Below are positions 10,936 through 23,857 of a stretch of 64,000 bases of DNA, one piece after another; the first letter of the stretch is position 1; every line of letters starts with the position of its first letter. The stretch is from Homalodisca vitripennis. Taxonomy: Eukaryota; Arthropoda; Insecta; Hemiptera; Cicadellidae. The notes below the pieces were generated by a model, which was not told the DNA's origin, did no database searches, and saw only the letters and a list, made by a program, of their open reading frames with translations. The stretch lies in NCBI RefSeq assembly GCF_021130785.1, contig NC_060214.1:42763001-42827000 (forward strand), given 5' to 3'. The position numbers and the translations under genes are program-made.

Positions 10936-13900
10936 GACCACTTCTCTTTTTCTTTTTCCTCGAGCCATCTAGATTTCTTATAATAGTGTGTAAGAATATC
11001 ATAAAGTTTCTCCGGCCCTTAAAGTTGTCCTATTAAAGTTTTCTTGCCTGCCTATACTTTCATATAAAACTTAGCAATAATTATGAAAACATTTATACGT
11101 ACTGTATATAGATTTAACATTGAAGTATAAGGAGTAAAGGACTATTGCTGCCTAGGACATAATTAAGTAAAATAAATATCTTACTATAATAAGGTTTTCT
11201 TAGCAAATAATGATAAAAACAAATAAATACCCATTGTGATGGACATAACCATGGCATTAGGTTTCACTTTTTATCTACTAGATTATTGAACAATTCAAAA
11301 TTAAAAAAGAAAAATATATTTAACTATACTTTATTATCCCAATATATTGAGGTTATTATCCTGAAAGAATCTTATATATTGTACCATGTAATTAAATACA
11401 ATTACAAAACATTTTTTATGAATTCAAGAAATTAATATATATATAAGCCTTATAATTATGTTTGTATCAACACATTCAGGAAAAAATATCAGAAAGCATT
11501 CATAAATAAGTAGGTAAATGGGACTGAAAAGCTATTGTTTAGTATTCATAATTTTTAGTGATTAGACAAATATAAATAAATATGAAGTTTGTTTTATTGA
11601 AAGTTATGCGAAATAAAAATATTTCAATACTATATACATAAAAATGGAAGTATCATTCTTATTTTATAGGAATGTAAATTTAGAATGTAGTTTTAAATTG
11701 GAATTTTTGTTTATTTTTGAAGCTGCACCCTGATATACTGACAGCAATATATATTACAGCACATACATGCCAGACTCAATTGCCGCTGTAGAAAAAGTTA
11801 AATTGTTAAGTATTTTTAACAAAAATAGAATTTTAATTAACTTATTTATTTAAAACTCTTGTAAATATTTGAAAATAATTGTTAATTAGGTAAGTGAATT
11901 TAATATTTTATGGATAAAATATTATAAAGAATTTATAGTCAATATTTTACGTACATTTTAAAATCAGTTTCCAACAATTTTAACTGTGGTAGCAAATGGG
12001 CTTTAAACTAAAAAGGGCCGGTATCTTAGGTATTTTAAGAAGCAGGTAGTTAAAAACATTGAGACATACAGTAACTTCACCATAGACCGATTTTATCACA
12101 ATAGAAGAGGAAATTAATCAGTATGTAGATACAAAATTACGGCAAGTATAATGTAAAAATATTATTATGTCTGAAGAATTTATCATAAAGTCCTTCTGTA
12201 ACTACAACATGAGTTTCTATAAGTGTATCATCATTACTTATAGTGTTATTGTGTTTGCTAGGGAGATGTGTATCTGTACTATTTGTACGAGAAGGGCGAA
12301 TTATATTTATTAGAATTCTGGGGGACAGCCTCTATACAATCCCATCTCACCATGAAAACTGAAGTTCCTTTCGTTGTTCGTTTCGGTGCATGTCTTTGAA
12401 GTAAATAATTTATATGTTATATTCAATCATTGTTGTAATGATACTCGTGAAATTAACTTTATCTTACTAGGAATTTGCTTTTATATTAGAGTCTGTTATT
12501 ATAAATCAAAACTAAATAGTTTAAACGAAGCAGTCTAGGTGTATTAAAAATAATACATTACTCAAAACCAAAACACCAAGATGAGAATTGTTACTGGTGG
12601 ATATTCGTATCTGATAGTAATACAGTTGGCAATACTGTTGAACTTAGGAAGCTGTCAGTGACAACATCAGGGTAGAGATTTGACACAATCCTGACAGTCA
12701 ACAAGCTCATCTATCACATTGTTTTCCACTTTTAACCTAAATCAACAATACTGGTGCATGTACACTGGATCGGTTCTGGAGTAGAGTTGACAAGTACATT
12801 GTTATTGACAATTTACTAGTGGTTAATTTTCTCATATAATAAAATTCAAATACATTACAAAGTAGTAAAAGAGCACTAATAATATAACCTTACATTTAAC
12901 GTGGTCTTATACATTTATAGAATGTAAAACAACACTTGGCACACAAAACATTTAGAAACATTGGAAATGCTCAATACCACTGCTTAAATGGTTAAAACGG
13001 TAACAATTTCGATTTAAACCAGTCAAAGTTCAAAAAAAATTTGATTATACGTTTGAGTCTTAGTTAGAAACTACACAAATTAAAAAATATTGTTTTATGA
13101 AGGTGCATAAACTAAACCGAATTTAAATCGAGTATATGCGGGATTTAAAGTATGTAATGGACAAATTAGGAATTGTTAAAATAACGGAAACCCAAAATAT
13201 CTACTTCATATACAGTTGTATGTTGTGTCTAATAATTTCCTATATTAAATCATTTTATCTAGGAAGAATTAACAAGTAAGATATGTGGCTTGTGATAAAG
13301 AAACTGATATATTATTACCTAAATAACGTTATAAGCCGAATTAAGCTATACATATATAATATAAAACTTTGTTATATCAAATTTTTCTGTGTGTTTAGTC
13401 ATTAAATCAGTTAAATGTAAGTTGTTAGTTTATTTATATGGGTTTACCTTTTCCACATATTATTTTTTTTGTGGCAAATAACGTCAAAAATTGCCTAAAT
13501 AAATCTATTTACAAAAGTGAAATTACGAAAATAAGTTTTCCTTTATTGCCACTATTGTACCAAAATTAAATAACAGAGATTGTTTAAACACGAACGTCAC
13601 GGGGAATTAAACTAAAATTGATAAATTCCTAAGAAACATAGCACTGACTATCTATTAAAATGCAAATATTGCAAATTGCAATTGAAAAGTGAGTGAATGT
13701 AAAATTAAATTTGTCAAAACCCGGTAAGATAACGATGAAAAGTTTTTACACGTTATTTAGTATAATAGTTCTCTAGGACATAGTGGTTAGTTTTGATTCC
13801 TTAAATAAAGCGTGGGAAACTCTTCTTTAACGAGATTTTCTTCGATTCTCCCAATATAATATCTTATTAACTATACCTAATCAGCCCTTTTAAAGTATAT

Positions 13901-14370
13901 GATTAGGAATGTATTTAATTATTTTTACGAAGATTGCCATAAACAACACACCAAACATATATTTGCATGAATCCGGATGTCAACTGGATCTAGCTCGTCT
14001 TTGACGAACAAAATGTTTATCTTCATGTCTGAATGTATCTAACTCACACTGTAATAGGTATATATTAATTGATTAATACGTTAATATTCAAGAAAATATT
14101 TAATTTTCAGGTATAATAGTTCATATTTTTGATATTTTATTAGATTAAAATGGTTTATTATGCTAATTATTTATTTGTTTTCATTATTTATGTTTTTTAA
14201 CACTGATATATAAATTATCTGTCAAATACTGTTATAATAAAAAAATATTGGTTGAAAATTAAACTACATGAATACTGGGAAAGAAATGTATGTGCAAAAA
14301 TGAGGGATAAGGATAAAGAGTAGTAAAAAATATCTCAGAGTGAATGTCCAAAATTGCCGGTACTGTAAAA
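10936..14370. other. AT-rich non-coding DNA
   Basis: A long AT-rich block. A slightly richer piece at 12290-12400 has no recognisable motif. No gene, tandem array or RNA was seen. Confidence 0.6.
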
Positions 14371-14372
14371 GT

Positions 14373-14475
14373 GTGGATCAGGGATCTAGACCAATCTCAG
14401 TGAATCTTTGGAGAGGCTGATTCCCTTTTAAGCCTTACTTTATCCTTTCTCTTGGACCGCTGGCCAGTGCGAGAA
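14373..14475. repeat. Dispersed repeat, pair with 27275-27371
   Basis: The blocks GAGGCTGATTCCCTTTT, AAGCCTTACTTTATCC and GCTGGCCAGTGCGAGAA reappear in the same order and orientation at 27279-27371 (GAGGCTGATCCCCTTTTCGA, AAGCCTTCTTTCTACCC, CATTGGCCTGTACGAGGA). It is probably the tail or UTR of an interspersed element; the class is unknown. Confidence 0.55.
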
Positions 14476-14560
14476 CACTATTAAACAAATAAATGGTAAG
14501 CATGATTAAGTACTGGTATCTCTCCTATATTTCAATGGAACTCGTAGAAAGATATTCTAT

Positions 14561-14650
14561 GGTCACAAATGGGATTTGATCCTGCGCTATCTCTAAGTAA
14601 GATCCAAAGTCCGACATCTTAAACAACTCTGACATTGGTATCCTCAGAGC
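14561..14650 (-). repeat. tRNA-derived SINE head
   Basis: On the minus strand the sequence reads like a decayed tRNA gene: GATGTCGGACTTTGGATCT (A-box side) followed by GCAGGATCAAATCCCATTTG, whose GGATCAAATCC is close to the RNA polymerase III B box (GGTTCRANTCC). The same GATGTC-GACTTT block recurs at 26185-26205. It is too degenerate to be a working tRNA. A tRNA head implies polymerase III transcription of the founding SINE. Confidence 0.55.
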
Positions 14651-14948
14651 CAATCAGAATATACAGCGGATTATACGAGTTTGAGTAATTAAGAGTATGT
14701 AATTTGTTTTATGAACGTTTTACAAAGGATTCTATTCCAAAGGTGTGTCTTCTTGATGAAATGAATTTGTTGGAAATAAAGTATAAAACCAATTCCATGG
14801 ATGCTTGGAGTTTATTGTAGTTTGCTATAGTAAAATTAAATTCTGGTATGTTGTATGCTCCACTTCAATTTTGTTTTATTAAAGCCTCTCAACAAATAAA
14901 ATTTGTCATCATGTAATATGGCTATTGATTATATATCTCAACATGCAG

Positions 14949-15087
14949 TTGCAACGGGTATTACCTGGTCTTGTTGGCCAAGATGTACACCGAGGTACAA
15001 AGGGTGATGACGTCAGCCCTGCATTGGAATGGCTCTTTGATGTGGGTAAGGGATGGCTTAGACCATGCGGTACTGGTAGTTACAAAG
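14949..15087 (+). other. Candidate internal coding exon (uncertain)
   Basis: This is a GC-balanced, stop-free island in very AT-rich DNA. An AG at 14947-14948 (CAACATGCAG) could be a 3' splice site and GGTAATC at 15087-15093 a 5' splice site, giving 139 bases. The frame opening LQRVLPGLVGQDVHRGTK and closing LFDVGKGWLRPCGTGSYK is open throughout. I do not recognise the protein. The polypyrimidine tract is weak, and the minus strand is also open for about 40 codons, so a transposable-element fragment is an equal alternative. Upstream ATG codons at 14925 (as an ATT-type start) or 14943 would make it a short first exon instead. No neighbouring exon was found. Confidence 0.25.
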
Positions 15088-16541
15088 GTAATCTCGTAAG
15101 ATATTACATGTTCACTTAAAACTGATTTATTATTCTGTTTGGTTATCGAGTGAAGGAGTAATTTAAAACAAATGTTCGTATTATCGTATGCATATTAGAA
15201 ACTACATAAATATTTATTACTGCAACACAAAGCTACGATAATTTATATAAGTTAGTATCCTGCTGAACAGAATTTCTTCGCATTTTACATTTCAGCGCCT
15301 AATTTTAATATCGGTAACAAGTTACTGAGTTTATCATGAAACGTGAAAACACTTCTGAAATGGACCACAAAAATGATGACATAAAAATATAGAAACCATA
15401 ACTAGTAAAGCTTCCACAATGCATAATTAAAAATAACGTTTTAAAAATTATTGCTATTAATACCATCATCAAGACAAGAACAAATAATTCTTCTTGGTTA
15501 CGGAATATAATGTACAGTCTGAAGAGATTTACAAAAATAATATTTCGTACATTCTTGCTTCATATTTCTGACTGACAGGAAAATTAAAAATACTGCACAA
15601 AAATAGATTCTTACTTACTACAAAATATAGAAGGATTTTACATGTATTAAAGTATTCAATTAGATAAGATATCCTGAAAAAATAAAAAGCAAGAATGTGT
15701 TTAAATAATGTTATATATGCGTAAAGAAGCACGTGATATAAGTTTCCAAGTTTTCTGTCGAGCCCAGGCCGATTACGTCTTCACATAATAAGTCTTTCTA
15801 AAGTTTTAATGTCCTCACTTGAATTTATCAACCTTTTAACTTCTTGCAGAGAACTTTGAGCATCAAACATCTTGTTGGGAAATACGTAACCATTTCGAGT
15901 ATTATACATCACAACGTTATTTATAGTACAAGATGACAATTTTTATAATCCAGCTATTTAAGGGGTGATTCTTCCCCCTATAAGTGATCTAAACTCAGAA
16001 CTGTGAGAATATTTATTTCGTTACTACAGATACTAATTTTTGTATCTTCGTTATTTTCTTATGTCTATTCCTTTAAAGTAATATAATATTTTATATTTAA
16101 CAAGTGTAATAGGGTCTTCTACTTGTAACTTAAATTTTTTTAAGTAAGAAAACGGTGCTCATAAATGCAAGTAATCTTATACACAGCAGTCTATAATACC
16201 TGTCTGTTTCTCTTCTGTCAGCCTACTCTGAGCGTATGCATAAAAAATATTACAGACTTATTGTTTTATATGAACCTTTCTTTTTAAGTATAAACTATTG
16301 ATCAAATTGATCATTATCTGTGTATAGTATTTAACGAAAGCTTTTTAATCTTTAAAAAAAATCATAATAGAATACACAATATCATTAACAAACGCAAAGT
16401 AGTCTCTAACCACTCTAATCACTCATGTCAGCAAAATGTTTCATACCATTTTGATTTGATTATAAGGGTGGTGACATATTATATCAAAATATATTCATAT
16501 TGTGCCAATATGAACTGCCAAACTTTAGCACTTTAAATTAT
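15088..16541. other. AT-rich non-coding DNA
   Basis: No recognisable feature precedes the minisatellite. Confidence 0.6.
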
Positions 16542-18361
16542 ATGGAAATGGGGTGGAAATGGGATGGAAATAAGGTGGAAATGTGAAGGAAATGGGATGG
16601 GAACGGAATGGGAACGGAAACGGACACGGAAATGAAATGGGAACGGGCACGGGAATGGAAATGGAATGGAAATGGAATGGAAACGGGATGGAAATGGAAT
16701 GGAAATGGAATGGAAATGGAATGGAAATGGAATGGAAATGGAATGGAAATGGAATGGAAATGGAATGGAAATGGAATGGAAATGGAATGGAAATGGAATG
16801 GAAATGGAATGGAAATGGAATGGAAATGGAATGGAAATGGAATGGAAATGGAATGGAAATGGAATGGAAATGGAATGGAAATGGAATGGAAATGGAATGG
16901 AAATGGAATGGAAATGGAATGGAAATGGAATGGAAATGGAATGGAAATGGAATGGAAATGGAATGGAAATGGAATGGAAATGGAATGGAAATGGAATGGA
17001 AATGGAATGGAAATGGAATGGAAATGGAATGGAAATGGAATGGAAATGGAATGGAAAATGGAATGGAAATGGAATGGAAATGGAATGGAAATGGAATGGA
17101 AATGGAATGGAAATGGAATGGAAATGGAATGGAAATGGAATGGAAATGGAATGGAAATGGAATGGAAATGGAATGGAAATGGAATGGAAATGGAATGGAA
17201 ATGGAATGGAAATGGAATGGAAATGGAATGGAAATGGAATGGAAATGGAATGGAAATGGAATGGAAATGGAATGGAAATGGAATGGAAATGGAATGGAAA
17301 TGGAATGGAAATGGAATGGAAATGGAATGGAAATGGAATGGAAATGGAATGGAAATGGAATGGAAATGGAATGGAAAATGGAATGGAAAATGGAATGGAA
17401 ATGGAATGGAAATGGAATGGAAATGGAATGGAAATGGAATGGAAATGGAATGGAAATGGAATGGAAATGGAATGGAAATGGAATGGAAATGGAATGGAAA
17501 TGGAATGGAATGGAAATGGAATGGAAATGGAATGGAAATGGAATGGAAATGGAATGGAAATGGAATGGAAATGGAATGGAAATGGAATGGAAATGGAATG
17601 GAAATGGAATGGAAACGGAATGGAAACGGGAATGGAAAGGAAAACGGAATGGAAACGGAATGGAAACGGAATGGAAACGGAATGGAAACGGAATGGAAAC
17701 GGAATGGAAACGGAATGGAAACGGAATGGAAACGGAATGGAAACGGAATGGAAACGGAATGGAAACGGAATGGAAACGGAATGGAAACGGAATGGAAACG
17801 GAATGGAAACGGAATGGAAACGGAATGGAAACGGAATGGAAACGGAATGGAAACGGAATGGAAACGGAATGGAAACGGAATGGAAACGGAATGGAAACGG
17901 AATGGAAACGGAATGGAAACGGAATGGAAACGGAATGGAAACGGAATGGAAACGGAATGGAAACGGAATGGAAACGGAATGGAAACGGAATGGAAACGGA
18001 ATGGAAACGGAATGGAAACGGAATGGAAACGGAATGGAAACGGAATGGAAATGGAATGGAAATGGAATGGAAATGGAATGGAAATGGAATGGAAAGGGAA
18101 TGGAAACGGAATTGAAACGGAATGGAAAGGGAATGGAAACGGAATGGAAACGGAATGGAAACGGAATGGAAACGGAATGGAAACGGAATGGAAACGGAAT
18201 GGAAACGGAATGGAAACGGAATGGAAACGGAATGGAAATGGAATGGAAATGGAATGGAAATGGAATGGAAATGGAATGGAAATGGAATGGAAATGGAATG
18301 GAAATTGGAATGGAAATGGAAATGGAATGGAAATGGAATGGAAATGGAATGGAATGGAATG
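16542..18361. repeat. GGAAT-type minisatellite, 11-base unit, about 160 copies
   Basis: The unit is GGAATGGAAAT or its variant GGAATGGAAAC. The first 130 bases are irregular; a regular array follows. T-type units fill about 16690-17610, C-type units about 17616-18041, T-type to about 18090, C-type about 18106-18228, and T-type again to the end. Phase breaks (extra A) occur near 17056, 17376 and 17388, and a shortened unit near 17507. The variable base is the C of a CpG. Because 11 is not a multiple of 3 and the unit has no stop in any frame, all three forward frames are open by chance for more than 500 codons; these are not genes. The array stops four bases before duplicated block D1. Confidence 0.97.
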
Positions 18362-18370
18362 GTGTTACGA

Positions 18371-18399
18371 TTAGTTTAAGTGTACGGTTTAACGTACAC
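18371..18399 (-). other. Helitron-like terminal hairpin and CTAA at the edge of D1 copy A
   Basis: On the minus strand GTGTACG pairs with CGTACAC around a 6-base loop (18380-18399). TTAAA, then CTAA and a T follow directly. Helitrons end in a hairpin followed by CTRR and insert before T. The 5-base spacing is shorter than the usual 10-12. The same structure sits at 40150-40178. Confidence 0.3.
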
Positions 18400-18784
18400 C
18401 AAATTACAACACATTCTTTTTTACGTGAAAATGAAGTTTTATGTAAGATTTAATTCTACGGATAAAATCTTTCTTGAGATGTGTTGACACATCATACATT
18501 AATATTTTTTCCAATAATTTAGTTGTAATAGCATTGCTCAGTTATCAGTAATTAAATTTACGCTGGGCTATGGTGACCAGTACAACGCAAGAGTGCTCTG
18601 AAATTTAATATTTTCATGGACTTTTTACACTGACATCCAGTATATTATTTATTCTTTACTCTATGTATAAACATTTTACATACTCTAGTTGCATATAATT
18701 GTGCGTATAATTATATTTTACTTTCTTGGTATTTTCTTGTTAAGATCATGGATAACCATAAAACCAACGTAAAATATTCGTCAT

Positions 18785-18950
18785 AAAAATGAAGCTTATG
18801 CCTAAATCTCAAGACTCAAGGCCATTTCGGTTTCGAGATATCATAGGTACAAACAGACACAAAGGTAAACGGAGATACAAAGAGAAGTAAACTTTTTGCT
18901 GCCTATACAATGATAGGTTTCGCTAAACGTCAACTAATTATTAACTCAGT
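18785..18950 (+). repeat. SINE-like family S copy inside D1 copy A
   Basis: It contains AATGAAGCTTATGCCTAAAT, CATTTCGGTTTCGAGATATC, CAGACACAAAGG and TGATAGGTTTCGCTAAA. The tail matches 63160-63190 (TATTATAGGCTTCCCCAAC). The partner in copy B is 40580-40740. Confidence 0.55.
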
Positions 18951-20804
18951 TTTTGAAAGTTACTCATATACATTGTGTAGAAACCCTACGTCTGCATGCA
19001 CTTAGTCTGGACTGGACTAGACTCAAGACCACAATTTACTAGAGATCTAAAACTGGATAACGCCTTTTTACTTTGATATTTTCACTACCACACAAGGTGA
19101 AAGTAGTGAATTGCAGTGACCTGAATTCTATAGTCGTACTTATAAGACACTTATTATGAAAAAAATGTCTATGTTGCTTGAATATTCCTTATTAAATATA
19201 AGTAATTTATATAAAAACTGTTCGCTGAAATATAATTTATGTATTACTAATTATACTTTAATACAAACACACATTTACAGTATAAAATGCTTGAAAATAC
19301 ATTTTTATTTATTTTCGAAGAAATTTTCAAACTTTGATCACAGAATTTTAATAAATTTACGATTTCACCGTGAAAAACCCCGCTTTCCGTGTTTAAATTA
19401 AGTATATTAGAAGGAACATGTTAAATTAGACATAATAAATTGTTGAAATGAAAAACAATTCCATTTCCTGTGTTGAATCATGTCAATAATTAAGTATAAT
19501 AATAAACATAATACATAAAACATAACATGTAATGAACTGAACAGTGTTCACAAGAAAGACGCCAAACTGAAGTAACTAACACAAAGTATGAACTCTTCGA
19601 CTAAGGGATAGGAGTAAGTCTTTGAGAATTTAATCCTTCGTTATTGTTGTTTACGTGGACATAATCTACATTAGAAACATCTATATAAAATAATTTGACA
19701 TAACTATTATGTTTCTCCATTTTACTTACTAAACTGTTTTGGTGCATTAAAAAATTTACATTTCCAATACATTTATAGGACGCTCATATCCCTTCTAAAT
19801 TCTGAGTATCCTATTTACGTTTAATAGGCACAGTAAAGCCTATTAAACTGTAAAAGTTTATTACAGTTTGATTTTGGTAACTTCTGTTTAAAAATTCTAA
19901 TTTGCATAACTCACAATATTACAATATACAGATTTAGTAATATGTATTACATTCTGTTTTGTAGCAAAAGAATTCATTAACAATATTTCAATCCCCTCAA
20001 ATATCTTTAAGAGGTATTTTAGGTGGTGGGCGGTTGATTTGGATTTATATATATTTAAAGGAGAAAACGGTGTTACCTAATTTTAAAAGTCTCTGAAAAT
20101 TATTGCAAAAATATGTGAAAAAATATGAAAACTTCTTTAACAAGTTTTTCATTCTTACTTTATTGAAAAACTTAAAAAACCTCAATTGTTACACAAGTTA
20201 TGGACCTACCCTTCCAAAAAAGAAAGTTTACAGCCTAAATAATTTAAACATTTAAAAAAATGTAAAATGTTGAAAGTTAAAAACATGTTATACCAAAAAA
20301 AATACTAAATAGACCCCATATAGCATTGCATAATTATAGTTGAAACAAACAGTTCAGTGTAATGTAATTATATAAGCGGAAGATTGATATATTCAGGGTT
20401 TACCACAACTCTCTACCAGCATTTTCATGTATTTTTCGTGGATAAAACACAAACTGAAGTATTATATTAGAACTTACGCGTACTCAATAATACTCGAAAT
20501 ATCTGCTTTTTTGTTTTTAACATAATATTGTTTATATTTGATATAAAGGTTTGTAACTTCAAAACCTAATTAATAAAAAAAAGTTTTACTGGTTTTTTCA
20601 AAACCTCAACTATTTAAGAGCTTTAAAATTAAATATATTCTTATGTTAAAAAAGTTAATGTTGTCTTATTCTATTTTAACAATGTAAAACAATCTGACTT
20701 ATTGTCAATTAAATAAAAAAAAAACAGGCCTGATTTATCTTGATTAGAAAAGCAAACCTCTTATACTAAATGAAGCAGTTTATCAGTTCTAAAACTCACA
20801 TTTT

Positions 20805-21219
20805 TTACTGACTTCCAAGAAAACCCACCAACAAACAATAAAGGATGACTCTGCAATATTCTAGGTGAATTCATTTTGTCCAGTGAGGCTTCTGAGGTCA
20901 AAGTAATATCACTTTCTGACACTTATAAGCCTTCTTTTATTCCCTCTCCTTTTATATTTCAACCATTTTCTCGCCTCCACGTCGGCAATAACACCAGATC
21001 CTAATTTATTGAGTCTACCTCTTGTCCATATTGTTAGCTTATGTCATTTGTAATATAATATTATTTTAGCAAGCTCATTAAACAAATGATGAATTATTGA
21101 AATTAAATAGGATTTCCATGAATAAGAAGATACTATTTGTTAAAATAAGTAAAATCATCTTTATATTGGCTCGGAGTTAAGACTGTACTTGTGTCCATTC
21201 TGTAATACTTGGTACATGA
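20805..21219. repeat. Near-identical core of D1 (copy A)
   Basis: Compared base by base with 42634-43048, both are 415 bases with no indels and three differences (A/C in CAACCATTTTC, C/T in ACACCAG, T/C in GTGTCCATT). Flanking D1 sequence differs much more. It is stop-rich in all frames and no RNA fold was recognised. Confidence 0.85.
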
Positions 21220-23857
21220 CTTTGAATAATTAGATATTATAATATTTTCCAACGATACATAAAATACATATATTATTCATTTCTATAAAGGAATATAAAA
21301 CATTTTAATCTCGTTAGAATGAGCCTATAAATGTTAGTGAAGCTAGATAATGCGTTTAAGAAAAATATATACGACAGAAAAATTGCAATTAAGGTTACTC
21401 TTATGTAATCGTATAAAAAAAGTTAAATCCAATTAATGATACTAATATTTTTATGTAGATAAAATTACAAAATCATTGTACTTTAATTTCTCAAATTTGA
21501 TGAATAATATCAAGTGAAATAATCAGCTACACTTAATGTTTTAAAATTAAATTAATGCAGGAAATTTGTCAACTTTTTACATTAGAAATCTAAAATTAGA
21601 AAATCCAAAACATTCTCGTCTGTCCTGTAGGTATAAAAACCACAAATTGGAAAAAGATTAATAAAAAACGCTAGTAAATAAAACTTCATGATGCATAGTT
21701 ATTGTTAATAGTTGTAGTTACAAGAAAGCGTAATCGCTATGACCAAAGACAATACTACGTGTATTTTTGATGAAATTATTATGAACGAAATATGGTTTTC
21801 CTGAATATTTCTATGGTTTTGTGGTACAGAAAATCAGTAACACTACAATTCGATATCTAAAATTTCATTGCTTCTTTAAAAAATATCTTATGACAGTTTG
21901 ATTTTCGATTATTGAATTCGGAAGCTAATAATCTGCAATTCTATACTTTATAATATTCTGCAATCCGATGCAATCAATTTTGTGGCTAGCACTTAAGATC
22001 TATAATCAATTTCATCTTAAAACTTTTTATCTTATTTTAACACAAATTAATTTTTTTATTATTTTGAAGGAAAACGGTTCAATGGAAATTAACAATTTTA
22101 TTAATTTTCTCGAGAATTGAGTTAAACCGGAATTTTACAATTGAATAAATTTATGTAGTCCTAGGTCGCACTGGTAGCAAGCAACATGTCCTTTCCATAC
22201 TTGTAGGAAACTGAGTTCTATGACGAAGTCCTTTAGTTTTGAAAATTAAAATTTGTTTCTATAGTTTTCCTTTTTAAATCTGGTATATTTGTAAGAGTTT
22301 TTTACAATATTGGTTACAAAACGAAATAATTATCAATTGATAAGTCTCAAATGTAATATGAATGCACGTTATTTGAATTTTTTGCAATAAAATTATTTTA
22401 CATGACTTACTGCGTTTTATACATTACAAAAAGAAATAGAAACATGTAAAGGTAATAGCGAATATCTGATATAATAAGTGTCCTATAAGAATCACAGTAT
22501 TAGGTGTAGGATAAAAAAGACCCATTTGTCATCGGTACGATATTGTTTTAATAAGATGGCATTCTTGATTAAGTAGAGTTTCATCAGTGCTCGGTTAGCT
22601 CACTATAAAAGTTAGGAATATTATCTGGAGAAGTTAAATTCAAGAAGATCATAAGGTTAAGTAAAGGTCATAGCAAAAAATCTTAGTTTCAGAAAATAAC
22701 TGTTAAAAAAATACTATTCATATTATTGCTTATATATATTTTATTCATAGTTTTTACAATGTAAAGAGAATGAAATTCCGGCCATCCTCATAGATTTGAG
22801 ACAGACTCTAGACTGATAATTTTGTGATAAAAGCTGTGCATACAATGTGCAAATACAATGAAAATGAAATGGAGCTTTGGGTGTTTAGTAGTTGACTGAA
22901 GATTTATTCTCGCAGATCATCTCTGGACGATAAGTTCGAGACTGAAGATTTCTGAACTACTTGCACATAGTACCTAGACACGGGTTCAAGGCTCTGTATG
23001 TAAGTCTTAGTTTGCTATTGTACAAGATACTGTGATGTACGGTGATTAATGATTTTGTATTATTTAGAGTCGGTATTTATACATTCATTATCCTCAATCT
23101 TCAAGCAATATGTAGAAACTAGAGATGGCAAATTGTGCTAAGCCTATAAGCAGGAAAAACTATTCGACTTGTATCTTATCTATTGCTGACCATCATTCAA
23201 TAAATGTAAAAGATACTGATTTTTATAATTTAACCTTAGAGGAGAGCCCAAAATTTAATGTTGTTTATTGCCTTAATTTAGAAATTAGAATTAACTTTTA
23301 AATGTTTATTACCATAGTAATCAAATTGATATTTAAAACATCTGTGAACTTACGGAAAGGTCATTAATTACAAAAAGGTAGAATAGGGAAGGCTAAAAGT
23401 GTTGTATCCCAAATGTTGAGACGATTTAAAATGTAATATACTATGTACTGTACTACTATATATACAACACCCAGAATAACTTTGTTATGCTGCTGACAAA
23501 ATAAAACACATTTAGTTAGGTTTCTAGAATTAGTAGTTTATGATTCACAGCTATAAAGCTCATGAAAGAGGTTTTATAGCTACAGTGTAGTTTGAAAGGT
23601 TTAGAAATGTGTTAAGCCAATTCACAGCAACTTTTAGTAATGAAAAGCGTAGTACCTCTAGATAATAAAAAAATTTTTTCTTGTAATACACAGATAGTAG
23701 TGTCACACTAAGTTTCGCGAAACGGGCTTCAGTAAGGTTGAATTCAAAATTTCCAAAACTAAAGCTTATATAATTCTTATAACATAATTATATATTTTTT
23801 TATTTATTTTCGTTTTGTCTTTTGTTCTTGGTTTGTGTTCTGTTTTGTATGTTTTTA

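Noticed and set aside
14561..14650. Functional tRNA gene
   Set aside because: A- and B-box-like blocks are present, but no full cloverleaf could be drawn and the spacing and stems are degenerate; a SINE head fits better.
16583..18453. Three overlapping forward open frames of 510-595 codons with a repeating MEMEWKWNGNG pattern
   Set aside because: They are the three phases of an 11-base repeat that lacks stop codons. All frames are equally open and the frames end just after the array, so no gene is implied.
19156..19401. 81-codon open frame in D1 with a similar one at 41011-41256
   Set aside because: The two copies differ by frame-changing indels and composition is that of the AT-rich background; shared openness follows from the duplication.
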